NCBI GenBank assembly: GCA_964484125.1
Contig: CAZAEK010000012.1
Coordinates: 1-52,248 of the forward strand
Reading direction: 5' to 3'
From: DSSM01 sp964484125
GTDB taxonomy: Bacteria > Bacteroidota > Ignavibacteria > Tepidaquicellales > Tepidaquicellaceae
DNA length: 52,248 nucleotides
This document shows, piece by piece, positions 44,753-52,248 of this stretch (positions are counted from its first letter, which is position 1; every line of letters begins with the position of its first letter). The translations under genes and the position numbers were made by a program. The notes beneath the pieces are model-generated. The model searched no databases, was not told the DNA's origin, and worked only from the letters and a program-made list of their open reading frames with translations.

Positions 44753-46280
44753 AATTATTTTTTATATCATTGCCATATCTGTAATTATCAGAGCAGTAAT
44801 AGCCGGCAGTATTGAATTTGGCAATGATGAGGTGTATTACTGGATTTATGCAAAATATCCCGACCTGAGCCATTTCGATCACCCTCCTATGGTTGGCTAT
44901 TTCATTCAGATTTTTTCTTTGAATCTTTTGCTTTCATCTGAGTTTTTTATAAGACTTTCTTCAGTGATTTTCGGCGGAGTAAATACATATTTAATTTATC
45001 TTACTGCAAAAAAAATCAAAGATGAAAATGCAGGTCTCTTTGCGGCAGTGCTTTATAATACATCTTTCTATTGTTTTGTAATTGCGGGAATTTTTATAAT
45101 GCCCGATACTCCAATGTTGTTTTTCTGGCTGCTTGGATTTTATTTACTTTTAAGTTCTCTTACTGCAGTTGATATAGGGAAAAGAGAAAAGCGTGATTTT
45201 CTTTTGGCAGGTATTGTGATTGGATTTGCAATGCTTTCGAAATATCACTCTGCTTTTTTATGGCTCGGTGTTTATTTTTATGTCCAGATTTTCAACAGGA
45301 AATGGTTCAGCCATAAAGAACTTTATATCGCTCCGTTAATATCGCTTTTAATCTTTTCTCCGGTAATTATATGGAATATTCAAAATGATTTTATAAGTTT
45401 TACTTTTCAGGGAGAAAGGGTAGCAAATTCAAATTCCGGAATAAACATTAATTATTTCTTCACGGAGTTATCAGGACAAATATTTTATAATAATCCGGTA
45501 AATTATTTTCTTATATTATGGGCGGTTTTCAGCTATTCAAAAAAAAGAAGATATATTGAACCGAAATATTTCAAGTTTATATTGTTAAGCTCTGTACCAA
45601 TGATAATACTATTCCTTAGATTTGCTTTGTATCGCCAGACATTGCCGCACTGGACGGGACCTGCATTTACACTTCTTTTATTACTTGTTGCTGCGAAGTT
45701 GTCTGATAAATATCAACAATTTAAGTTTTTAAATCCTCAGATAATTTCAGCAGTATCGCTCATTTTAATAGTAATATCACTGGCAATTGTTCAGATCAAT
45801 TACGGAGTTCTGGATTTAGATAAAAGTGAAAAAAAGAAACCGACAGAACTTGGCTCTCAGGATGTTACGCTTGATATGTATGGTTTGAATTATGTTGGCG
45901 AAGAATTTGAAAAAATTTACCGGCGAGATGTATCAGAAGGTAAAATCAGGGAAGGGAGTCCGATAATTACATTCCGCTGGTTTCCTGCGGCAAATTTTGA
46001 ATATTATATTGCAGGAAGAGCCGGCTTGAATGTTATGGCAATCGGAGGACTTGAAGCCATACATAAATATTACTGGATAAATAAAATTCACGGAGGATTT
46101 AAAATCGGAATGGATGGATATTATATTGCCTTGAGCAGGGATTATAAGAAGCCGGAGGATATTTTCGGGAAATATTTTGAGAGAATAGAAGCAGGGGATA
46201 CAATTACAGTTAAAAGGGATAATAAGCCGGCGTATTATGCGTATGTATTTCGTTTGAGAAAACTTATCTCGGTTCCGTAG
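44712..46280 (+). CDS. GT39/ArnT-like membrane glycosyltransferase
   Basis: A 522-residue membrane protein of the PMT/ArnT type. The first loop contains EFGNDEVYYW and the DLSHFDHPPMVGYF motif, where the acidic residues act in catalysis in this GT-C group. About 10-11 helices cover residues 10-360, and the C-terminal domain is soluble. It appears to start at a TTG inside the end of the PHP gene (41-base overlap); no ATG precedes the first conserved segment, so this start is tentative. It probably moves a sugar from a polyprenyl-phosphate donor to a lipid or protein outside the inner membrane. The PHP protein is its likely partner. Confidence 0.8.
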   Translation: MSEEEKKSALKKNKIIFYIIAISVIIRAVIAGSIEFGNDEVYYWIYAKYPDLSHFDHPPMVGYFIQIFSLNLLLSSEFFIRLSSVIFGGVNTYLIYLTAKKIKDENAGLFAAVLYNTSFYCFVIAGIFIMPDTPMLFFWLLGFYLLLSSLTAVDIGKREKRDFLLAGIVIGFAMLSKYHSAFLWLGVYFYVQIFNRKWFSHKELYIAPLISLLIFSPVIIWNIQNDFISFTFQGERVANSNSGININYFFTELSGQIFYNNPVNYFLILWAVFSYSKKRRYIEPKYFKFILLSSVPMIILFLRFALYRQTLPHWTGPAFTLLLLLVAAKLSDKYQQFKFLNPQIISAVSLILIVISLAIVQINYGVLDLDKSEKKKPTELGSQDVTLDMYGLNYVGEEFEKIYRRDVSEGKIREGSPIITFRWFPAANFEYYIAGRAGLNVMAIGGLEAIHKYYWINKIHGGFKIGMDGYYIALSRDYKKPEDIFGKYFERIEAGDTITVKRDNKPAYYAYVFRLRKLISVP

Positions 46281-46284
46281 GTTT

Positions 46285-46327
46285 GAACACGGATGACGCA
46301 GATTAAAAGGATTTTCAGGGATTTTTT
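46285..46327 (+). repeat. GGATT-rich degenerate repeat segment
   Basis: Right after the glycosyltransferase gene is a segment with three or four close variants of a GGATT/CAGATT word about 10 bases apart (cggatgacgcagattaaaag, then gattttcagg, then gatttttt). Similar sequences occur often in intergenic regions of other environmental genomes, from memory. No gene is seen. Confidence 0.4.
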
Positions 46328-46611
46328 CACACCCCGTTGGGGTGTTATGTTTGTAACAAGATTGATGATTCTTTTCTACAAACGTATGACCCCTACGGGG
46401 TCAGAGGAAGAATGTGGATTCCCGCCTACGCGGGAATGACAAACAGGTATTAAATCCCTACGGGATATATTTACACCCCATCGGGGTGTTATGTTTGTAG
46501 GAAGGTGGATGATTCTTTTCTACAAACGTATGACCCCTACGGGGTCAGAGGAAGAATGTGGATTCCCGCCTACGCGGGAATGACAAACAGGTATTAAATC
46601 CCTACGGGATT
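46328..46611. repeat. Two tandem copies of a 144-base composite hairpin unit
   Basis: The unit has four hairpins in fixed order: an inverted acacccc/ggggtgt hairpin ending in atgtttgta (46329-46345 and 46473-46489); a facing ctacaaacgtat copy with hairpin gacccc/ggggtc (46388-46402 and 46532-46546); attccc-n8-gggaat (46418-46437 and 46562-46581); and aatccc/gggat (46453-46466 and 46597-46611). The copies are nearly identical apart from the first hairpin's loop and tail. It lies between convergent genes. The remaining bases of 46281-46633 hold no gene. Confidence 0.88.
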
Positions 46612-46633
46612 AATTCACACCCAATTAATTTCT

Positions 46634-47596
46634 TTAACATGAGACTTCGTTCCAGACGAGTGCACTTGCTCCGAGAATTGCGGCTGTTGCCCCTTCAAGT
46701 TTTGAATGGAGGAGTTTCACTTTGTTTTTGAAAATCGGGAGCATATATTTTTCCATGTATTCCTTTGTGGGTTTGAGGATTAAATCCCCTGACTGAGCAA
46801 GACCTCCAAATAAGAAAATTGCTTCTGGGCTCGTAATTGCAACCACATCGGCGAGTTTCATACCGAGAATTTTTGCAGTGTAATCAAAAGCGGAATTTGC
46901 AAGTGCATCTCCCCTGAGAGCGGCTTCAGCAATTAATTTAGATGTTATTTTCTCTTTTTTAATTGAGCGGAGTTCAGAATCTTCATCAGATTCTTCCATA
47001 AGTTCAATTACAGTTCTTACGATACCTGTAGCAGAGCAATAGGTTTCAAGGCATCCTTTCCTTCCGCATCCGCACAATCTGCCCTTCTCAGGAAATACAA
47101 TAGTATGTCCGAGTTCTCCCGCAAAACCATCATGACCGTAAACTAGATTTCCGTTTATAACAAATCCGCTTCCGAGTCCTGTCCCAAGCGTAACAACAAC
47201 GAAGTCTTTCATGCCCTTTGCATCACCGTAAATCAATTCACCTAAAGCGGCTGCATTTGCATCATTAGTAAGAAAAGTCGGTACGTCGAAATGGGATTTA
47301 AAGATATTTACAAATTCTATTATACCTTTCCATTTAAGATTTGGAGCGAATTCAATAGTTCCTTTATAATAATTACCGTTCGGCGCACCGATTCCGATTC
47401 CAACCAATCCGCATTGTTCCGGAATAGATTTCAAAAGTTTATTAATCAAAGCAGCACATTCTTCAACAAACAGCTCCGGAGTTTTATAATTAGCGGTAAG
47501 GATAGAATCATGACATATTACGGTACCATGTTTATCAACAATTCCAATTACAGAATTAGTACCGCCAATATCTATTCCAATTGAAATTTCTTTCAT
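46634..47596 (-). CDS. ROK-family sugar kinase (glucokinase-like)
   Basis: A 320-residue cytoplasmic kinase. GIDIGGTNSVIGIVD is the ATP-binding motif, NDANAAALGE carries the catalytic Asp region, and LGHTIVFPEKGRLCGCGRKG with CLETYCSATG is the ROK signature with the zinc-binding cysteines. No DNA-binding domain is present, so it is a kinase and not a NagC-type repressor. Glucose or a related hexose is the likely substrate. It starts four bases after the permease gene stops, so import and phosphorylation are linked. Confidence 0.9.
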   Translation of the reverse strand: MKEISIGIDIGGTNSVIGIVDKHGTVICHDSILTANYKTPELFVEECAALINKLLKSIPEQCGLVGIGIGAPNGNYYKGTIEFAPNLKWKGIIEFVNIFKSHFDVPTFLTNDANAAALGELIYGDAKGMKDFVVVTLGTGLGSGFVINGNLVYGHDGFAGELGHTIVFPEKGRLCGCGRKGCLETYCSATGIVRTVIELMEESDEDSELRSIKKEKITSKLIAEAALRGDALANSAFDYTAKILGMKLADVVAITSPEAIFLFGGLAQSGDLILKPTKEYMEKYMLPIFKNKVKLLHSKLEGATAAILGASALVWNEVSC

Positions 47597-47600
47597 GTTT

Positions 47601-49070
47601 TTATTTGTTAGTTACTTTATAACCGTTAAATCCGTAGAATGAAAGATAAATATAAGATAATGCAGGGACAATGAAAGAGAGATGAATCCCTATATTATCA
47701 ACGAGAACACCCATAATAAGCGGCAGAATAGCACCGCCGAGAATCATCATAACAAGCAGTGATGAGCCCTGCGAGGTAAATTTGCCTAAGTCTTTTATTG
47801 CGAGTGTAAAAATATTTGACCACATAATAGAGTTAAAAATTCCTATGCCAATCATAGCCCACATCATAATGCTACCCTCAGTAATCATAACAGCAATAGT
47901 AAGAGCGACATTAAACAACGCAAAAACGAAAAGACTCCTGTGAGGCAGAGATTTTCCAAATATAAATGCAACAAGATTAAGAAAGATAAAAATCAGATAA
48001 GGTAAGAATGAAACAAAACCTGGCAACACGTTATTTGAAATTTTTGATTCAATTAAAAGAATAATATAAATTAGCAAAAAGAATCCGAGAGAAGTTAAAG
48101 TCATAAATAAAAATTTTTTTGAAACGGATTTGCCAGAGCCGAGAGAAATTGCTCCGAGGAATCTTCCAATCATTGCACCACCCCAGTAGAATGCGAGAAA
48201 GGATTTTGCAGTCATTTCAGGCATTTTATTGAGGTCGTTCATAAAGTTCAGGAAAAAACTACCTATACATACTTCGGCGCCTACATATACAAAAATTGCA
48301 ATCATACCGAGTTTGAGATGTCTGAATTTCAAAGCTCCTGCTCCTTTTTCAACGGTTCCTGTTTCAGATGGTTCAGGTATTTTAGAAAAATAAATAAGTG
48401 CAAATGTAAGCAGAAACATCCCCGCAAATATAAAATATGGAATAATAACTCCGTTAGCGGAAATAGGTTGTCCGGCGTCTGTTAATACCGGATTCCCGAG
48501 AACATTTTTAAGCGGCTCGCCAATTTTAGCGAAGAAGGAAAAGACGAGGAATCCACCGATAATAGGTGCAATAGTAGTGCCAAAGGAATTTAATCCCTGT
48601 GCGAGGTTCAATCTGCCAGAAGCAGTATCCGGATTGCCGATAGCAGCAACAAGTGGATTTGCAGTAATTTGCAAGAGAGTAAAACCGAGACCAAGAATAA
48701 AAAGCGATGCAAGGAAAAGGGGATAGGATTTGAACTCTGCAGCAGGATAGAAAAGAATACAGGCAGCAGCAGAGATTGCAAGACCGATAAGGATTCCCTT
48801 TTTAAAACCAATTTTATCAATAGGATCACCATAATTGCTTGAGATGATAAAATAAACAACAGAGCCGACGAAATATGCACCAAAGAAAACAAATTGTACA
48901 AGCATTATTTCAGTATAGCTGAGAACAAATATTTTTTTCAGGTATGGAATCAGTATGTCATTCATGCAGGTTATAAACCCCCACATAAAGAAAAGTGTGG
49001 TTAATACGGCAAGCGAGCCGGTATAATTTTTATTTTGACTGGAAATATCATCGGTAGATTTTAAATCCAT
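47601..49070 (-). CDS. FucP-type sugar:proton major facilitator permease
   Basis: A 489-residue protein with 12 membrane helices. TTLFFMWGFITCMNDILIPY with LKKIFVLSY at the N-terminus is the hallmark of the FucP/glucose-galactose permease family, including the conserved Asn-Asp pair in the first helix. QITANPLVAAIGNPDTASGR, with LNLAQGLNSFGT downstream, is the other family block. It is co-transcribed with the ROK kinase, so the sugar is probably an aldohexose. The loop region after helix 6 is larger than in FucP. Confidence 0.87.
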   Translation of the reverse strand: MDLKSTDDISSQNKNYTGSLAVLTTLFFMWGFITCMNDILIPYLKKIFVLSYTEIMLVQFVFFGAYFVGSVVYFIISSNYGDPIDKIGFKKGILIGLAISAAACILFYPAAEFKSYPLFLASLFILGLGFTLLQITANPLVAAIGNPDTASGRLNLAQGLNSFGTTIAPIIGGFLVFSFFAKIGEPLKNVLGNPVLTDAGQPISANGVIIPYFIFAGMFLLTFALIYFSKIPEPSETGTVEKGAGALKFRHLKLGMIAIFVYVGAEVCIGSFFLNFMNDLNKMPEMTAKSFLAFYWGGAMIGRFLGAISLGSGKSVSKKFLFMTLTSLGFFLLIYIILLIESKISNNVLPGFVSFLPYLIFIFLNLVAFIFGKSLPHRSLFVFALFNVALTIAVMITEGSIMMWAMIGIGIFNSIMWSNIFTLAIKDLGKFTSQGSSLLVMMILGGAILPLIMGVLVDNIGIHLSFIVPALSYIYLSFYGFNGYKVTNK

Positions 49071-49158
49071 ATAATATGTTTAGTTCGGTGCCGTTTGCAT
49101 AATAATCAAATTAAAAATATCAATCAATTGTATTTTTCTGATAAAAAAATACAGCCAT

Positions 49159-50472
49159 TTATTTTACAACAACCATACTTTTTGTAATCTTTTGACTGCC
49201 TGAACTAATTGAATAGAAATAAACCCCGCTTTTAAGTTCAGAAGCATCATAAGTTATATAGTGTAAACCTTTATTAAAAGTTGAATTTACAAGTGTGCTG
49301 ATTTCTCTGCCAGTTAAGTCAAATACAGATATTTTTATATTTGATTTTTTTATCATATTCCATTTAATAACTGTAGATGAATTGAAAGGATTGGGATAAT
49401 TCTGGAATAATTCAAAATCACCGATGTTTAAAATATCTTCTTTAACGTTTATAACGGAATTGTTGTATTTAGCAACAGTTCCGTTTGTTCCTACACACCA
49501 ACCCGTCAGAGAATCAATAAATACCATATCATATATTACAGAATTCTGAGGAGCAGGAATTTCATAGAAGGTATTTCCCCGGTCAAAAGTAATCTGAAAT
49601 GTTCTTGTAAAACCCATAGAAATCCACCATTCATCTTTTGTCCTTGGGTAAAGAGTATAGGCAAGTCCAAATACGGGAATATATTTTAAATCGAATGTAG
49701 TGCCAAAATTAGTTGTTACAAGTACATAAGAACCAAATTCAAAATCGCCTCCTGAACCGATTATATATGAGGAATCTATCATCCTAACATCATTAAGAGG
49801 TTCTGCCGCAACATTTTTAACAGACCAGTTATATCCGGCATTGGTAGTATATCTGAATACTCCGGCAATATCCATTCCTCCACCGACTGCAACACCTTTA
49901 TTGTGATTATAAAAATCAAATTTTTTGATTTCGAGGAATGAGATAAAAGAGGAATCATTTTGAATAGTAATCCAGTTAACCCCGCCATTAGTTGTCTTAA
50001 GAACCAGACCGTTATATGTTCCTATATAACCATTTAAAGTATCATTAAAATATACAGTTCTGAAAATCAGATTTGTGTCAGGGTAATAAAAATAGTTCCA
50101 GTTCAAACCTGAATTGGTAGTAGAGATAATGACAGGATGAGAATAGATAAATTTATTTGCAACTATCCATCCTTTATTATTAGTCGGGAAAGATACAGAA
50201 ACGAAAGGGTAATCGAGTCCATCGTTTTGTAAAAACCAGTTAAGTCCACCGTTTGAAGTATGAATGATAGTTCCCGAAGCACCAACAGCCCATCCGTTTA
50301 AATTATCAGTAAAAGAGACTGAAAACAGATTATTATTGGTTGGAGAGGGTTGTATTGTCCAGTTATCATTTATAAAAAAATTATGTGCAATAGCGAGATT
50401 GCTTAACAAAATCACTATTGCACATGAAAAAAATATAAAAGGTTTTATTCCAAACCGGAATCTTTTCTCCAT
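49159..50472 (-). CDS. Secreted YCF48-like beta-propeller with T9SS sorting domain
   Basis: A 437-residue exported protein. The signal peptide covers about 28 residues after a basic MEKRFRFG start. Residues about 35-345 contain propeller blades with paired motifs of the type GWAVGASGTIIHTSNGGLNW, GYIGTYNGLVLKTTNGGVNW and GWCVGTNGTVAKY, typical of YCF48/BNR-like propellers. The C-terminal T9SS sorting domain has NYPNPFNSST, LTGREIST and KSGVYFYSI. The start overlaps the lipoprotein gene upstream by 28 bases, so it is the last gene of a three-gene operon. The partner or ligand of the propeller is unknown. Confidence 0.86.
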   Translation of the reverse strand: MEKRFRFGIKPFIFFSCAIVILLSNLAIAHNFFINDNWTIQPSPTNNNLFSVSFTDNLNGWAVGASGTIIHTSNGGLNWFLQNDGLDYPFVSVSFPTNNKGWIVANKFIYSHPVIISTTNSGLNWNYFYYPDTNLIFRTVYFNDTLNGYIGTYNGLVLKTTNGGVNWITIQNDSSFISFLEIKKFDFYNHNKGVAVGGGMDIAGVFRYTTNAGYNWSVKNVAAEPLNDVRMIDSSYIIGSGGDFEFGSYVLVTTNFGTTFDLKYIPVFGLAYTLYPRTKDEWWISMGFTRTFQITFDRGNTFYEIPAPQNSVIYDMVFIDSLTGWCVGTNGTVAKYNNSVINVKEDILNIGDFELFQNYPNPFNSSTVIKWNMIKKSNIKISVFDLTGREISTLVNSTFNKGLHYITYDASELKSGVYFYSISSGSQKITKSMVVVK

Positions 50473-50921
50473 CCTGGTATAAGTTTATCCAGATGTCCAA
50501 AGAGAATTTCAAGAAGTTTTTTAACTGAAGCAGGTTCATTTTTAACTCTGCTCAAATCAAGATTGATTTTATAAGAATCAAAATTTACAATAAGTTTTCT
50601 TATTGGAGCATCAAGTTGATTTAACTGTTCAGGTTGTTTTACATTCTGGAAATTAACCTCTTTGAGGTAATTATATAAATCTTCGGTAATATTTCCCTGG
50701 TTTGAAAATGTTTTTACCTTTGAGGAAGAATTTTCAGGGCTCAGGTAATTCACATTCAGTGTTGTTCCTTTCAAAGCAAGGTCAAAGGAATATTTGACTG
50801 TATAACTTTTAACAGAATATTCGAGATAGAAATTTTTCTCGTAATCCTTTGAGCCGGAGCAGTTGATGAAAACAAAAGCCAGTAATAAAATCACCGGAGA
50901 TATTAAAAATAATTTTTTCAT
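50445..50921 (-). CDS. Small lipoprotein of unknown function
   Basis: A 158-residue protein with a lipoprotein signal: the hydrophobic run ends in AFVFINCSG, so the lipidated cysteine is near residue 21. The mature part is soluble, with a YSVKSYTVKYSFDLALKG strand pattern. No family is recognised. Its ATG shares one base with the stop of the preceding propeller gene, and its end overlaps the next propeller gene by 28 bases. It may help assembly or surface retention of its two T9SS neighbours, an inference from gene order only. Confidence 0.7.
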   Translation of the reverse strand: MKKLFLISPVILLLAFVFINCSGSKDYEKNFYLEYSVKSYTVKYSFDLALKGTTLNVNYLSPENSSSKVKTFSNQGNITEDLYNYLKEVNFQNVKQPEQLNQLDAPIRKLIVNFDSYKINLDLSRVKNEPASVKKLLEILFGHLDKLIPGWRKDSGLE

Positions 50922-52248
50922 TATTTTACTAAAATCATTTTCTTGGTATCAGAGAATTTACCGGTTGTAAGTTTATAGAAATATACACCTGAAGGCAAAC
51001 CTGAAGCATCAAATTTCACAGAATGATTACCCTGTTCAAGTTTTGAGTTAATGAGTGTCCTTACTTCACGTCCTGTCAAATCAAATACCTTTAAAGTAAC
51101 TATATCTGAAGCAGGGATTGCAAAGCGTATTTCAGTTGAAGGATTGAATGGATTCGGGTAGTTTTGCTTTAATTCATAAGATGTAATTTCCTCAGAACCG
51201 TTGAAAATACCAATTGGGTCATCACCTGAAATTTCTCTCAGCCAGATTCCTCTTCCATAAGTACCAGCAACTATATAGAATTTCCCGTTATTTGAAATAC
51301 TATCTATATAGTTCATTTCAGAAATTAGGTTAGCTTCGGGCATTCCGTTATTCCATTTAATCCAGTTCATTCCTCCATCAGTAGTTTTGAAACATCCAAA
51401 CTCAGTACCGAGGTATAATTTATTATTATCAGTAGGATGCGGTACTAAATCTATAACCGGAATATTCGGAAGATTACCTGTAATATTAGTCCAGTTTACA
51501 CCACGGTTTGTTGTCTTGAATACCTTTTGAGTAGAACCAAGACCGTTCATAATTGCGTATGCGATATCATTGTTTGTCTGGTGTTGTGCAACAGTCCGAA
51601 CACTTACACCTGTGGGGAAACCTGTTGAGCGTTCATACCATGTTCCATTATCATAAACTCTTAACCTCTGTCCGGTTGTAGTTGAATTCAAACAAGCATA
51701 TACAACTGCTGAAGGATTTGAGTATCTTGAAACATTGAGATTGGCGACTTCAACAGGAAATGCAGTTGCATTTAATTTTGACCAGTTCGTACCGTAATTA
51801 ATTGAATAATAAACATGTTTACCTGAATTATTAAATAAATAAACAGGACTTACCTTATCATTCCTGATTTTATGATACCATTGGCCTGAAGTGTCAACAC
51901 CGTTATTAATAAAAGAAAAACTTACACCATTATTTGTTGATAAAAGTCTTCTGAAAGCCCAGCTGCCGTCATAAACACCATTAGTAACGGCAATCTTAGA
52001 AGGGTCAGTCGGGTCAATAGCGATACCGCCACCATCACCACCGAGGAAGAAAAACCAGGTAGATCCTCCGTTAGAAGTACCGGATATGCCATTATCCTGA
52101 GAACCACCATAGAAATGTGAACCTTTGCCTCCGACATCAATATTTACATACTGAGTAATCGGCATAAGGTTACCGGTTGTTGACCAGTTCAAGCCTGCAT
52201 TATTTGAGTAGCTCATTCCTCCGTCGTTTCCAACCCATACTGAAGTAC
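50921..52248 (-). CDS. C-terminal part of a sortilin/BNR-type propeller T9SS protein
   Basis: An open frame of at least 442 codons that runs off the right edge; the ATG at 52216 is internal, because in-frame coding (TSVWVGNDGG) continues to 52248. Asp-box/BNR motifs are visible, such as NNAGLNWS, NRGVNWTNI and TDGGMNWIKW, with the AGTYGRGIW segment that often closes such propellers. The end is a T9SS sorting domain: QNYPNPFNPST, LTGREVRT and PSGVYFYKL. It is the first visible gene of the operon with the lipoprotein and the YCF48-like protein. The missing N-terminus should hold a signal peptide and further blades. Confidence 0.88.
   Translation of the reverse strand, partial: TSVWVGNDGGMSYSNNAGLNWSTTGNLMPITQYVNIDVGGKGSHFYGGSQDNGISGTSNGGSTWFFFLGGDGGGIAIDPTDPSKIAVTNGVYDGSWAFRRLLSTNNGVSFSFINNGVDTSGQWYHKIRNDKVSPVYLFNNSGKHVYYSINYGTNWSKLNATAFPVEVANLNVSRYSNPSAVVYACLNSTTTGQRLRVYDNGTWYERSTGFPTGVSVRTVAQHQTNNDIAYAIMNGLGSTQKVFKTTNRGVNWTNITGNLPNIPVIDLVPHPTDNNKLYLGTEFGCFKTTDGGMNWIKWNNGMPEANLISEMNYIDSISNNGKFYIVAGTYGRGIWLREISGDDPIGIFNGSEEITSYELKQNYPNPFNPSTEIRFAIPASDIVTLKVFDLTGREVRTLINSKLEQGNHSVKFDASGLPSGVYFYKLTTGKFSDTKKMILVK

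Noticed and set aside
46634..47596. NagC-type ROK repressor
   Set aside because: No N-terminal helix-turn-helix; the protein begins with the kinase ATP-binding motif.

Overview
The window looks like a piece of a metagenome-assembled, AT-rich genome from the Bacteroidota/Chlorobiota/Ignavibacteria side of the tree. Three things point there: five proteins end in a type IX secretion (T9SS) C-terminal sorting domain with the NYPNPFN motif; at least two sites match the TAnnTTTG -7 element of Bacteroidota promoters; and many genes lack a Shine-Dalgarno sequence. The exact taxon is inference. About six genes appear to start with TTG. Two runs of exactly 100 N are scaffold joins. Each is flanked by an identical 55-base sequence, which looks like an unmerged assembler overlap.

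Layout. 1-2820: palindromic repeats and a sialidase-like T9SS protein (- strand). 2827-3448: a PIN toxin with an overlapping small antitoxin-like gene (- strand). 3449-3972: a dense repeat island holding the first gap. 3973-11351 (+): ABC-F ATPase, outer-membrane barrel, metallo-beta-lactamase-fold hydrolase, sodium:solute symporter, PriA. 11533-14669 (+): TrmB-like regulator, a repeat-rich T9SS protein and an orphan sorting-domain mini-gene. 14751-17413 (-): a hybrid histidine kinase broken only by the second gap. 17616-19584 (+): trigger factor and ClpP. 19684-27324 (+): a surface-glycan or glycoprotein block (DUF2723 GT-C protein, GT2-methyltransferase fusion, YfhO-like protein, GT9). 35123 back to 27314 (-): an eight-gene run of def, fmt, a ParB/SerK-like protein, LolC/E, LolD, PstB, PhoU and a TonB-receptor-like barrel. 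35288-37399 (+): an EF-G paralogue. 43354 back to 37415 (-): secreted protein, DUF454, POT-type transporter, FG-GAP T9SS protein and a second hybrid kinase. 43520-46280 (+): membrane PHP-domain protein and GT39-like glycosyltransferase. 46285-46611: a 144-base tandem composite of hairpins. 46634-52248 (-): ROK sugar kinase, sugar permease, and an operon of two beta-propeller T9SS proteins around a lipoprotein; the last gene runs off the window.

Taken together this is a chromosomal region of a heterotroph that exports many large surface proteins, modifies its surface with glycans, takes up sugars and probably peptides, and senses its surroundings with hybrid kinases. I found no phage, transposase, CRISPR array, rRNA or tRNA. 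The most unusual signal is the interspersed hairpin family. Its stems change in a compensatory way while a CTACAAAC flank stays constant, and copies are often paired tail to tail, resembling REP/BIME mosaics.
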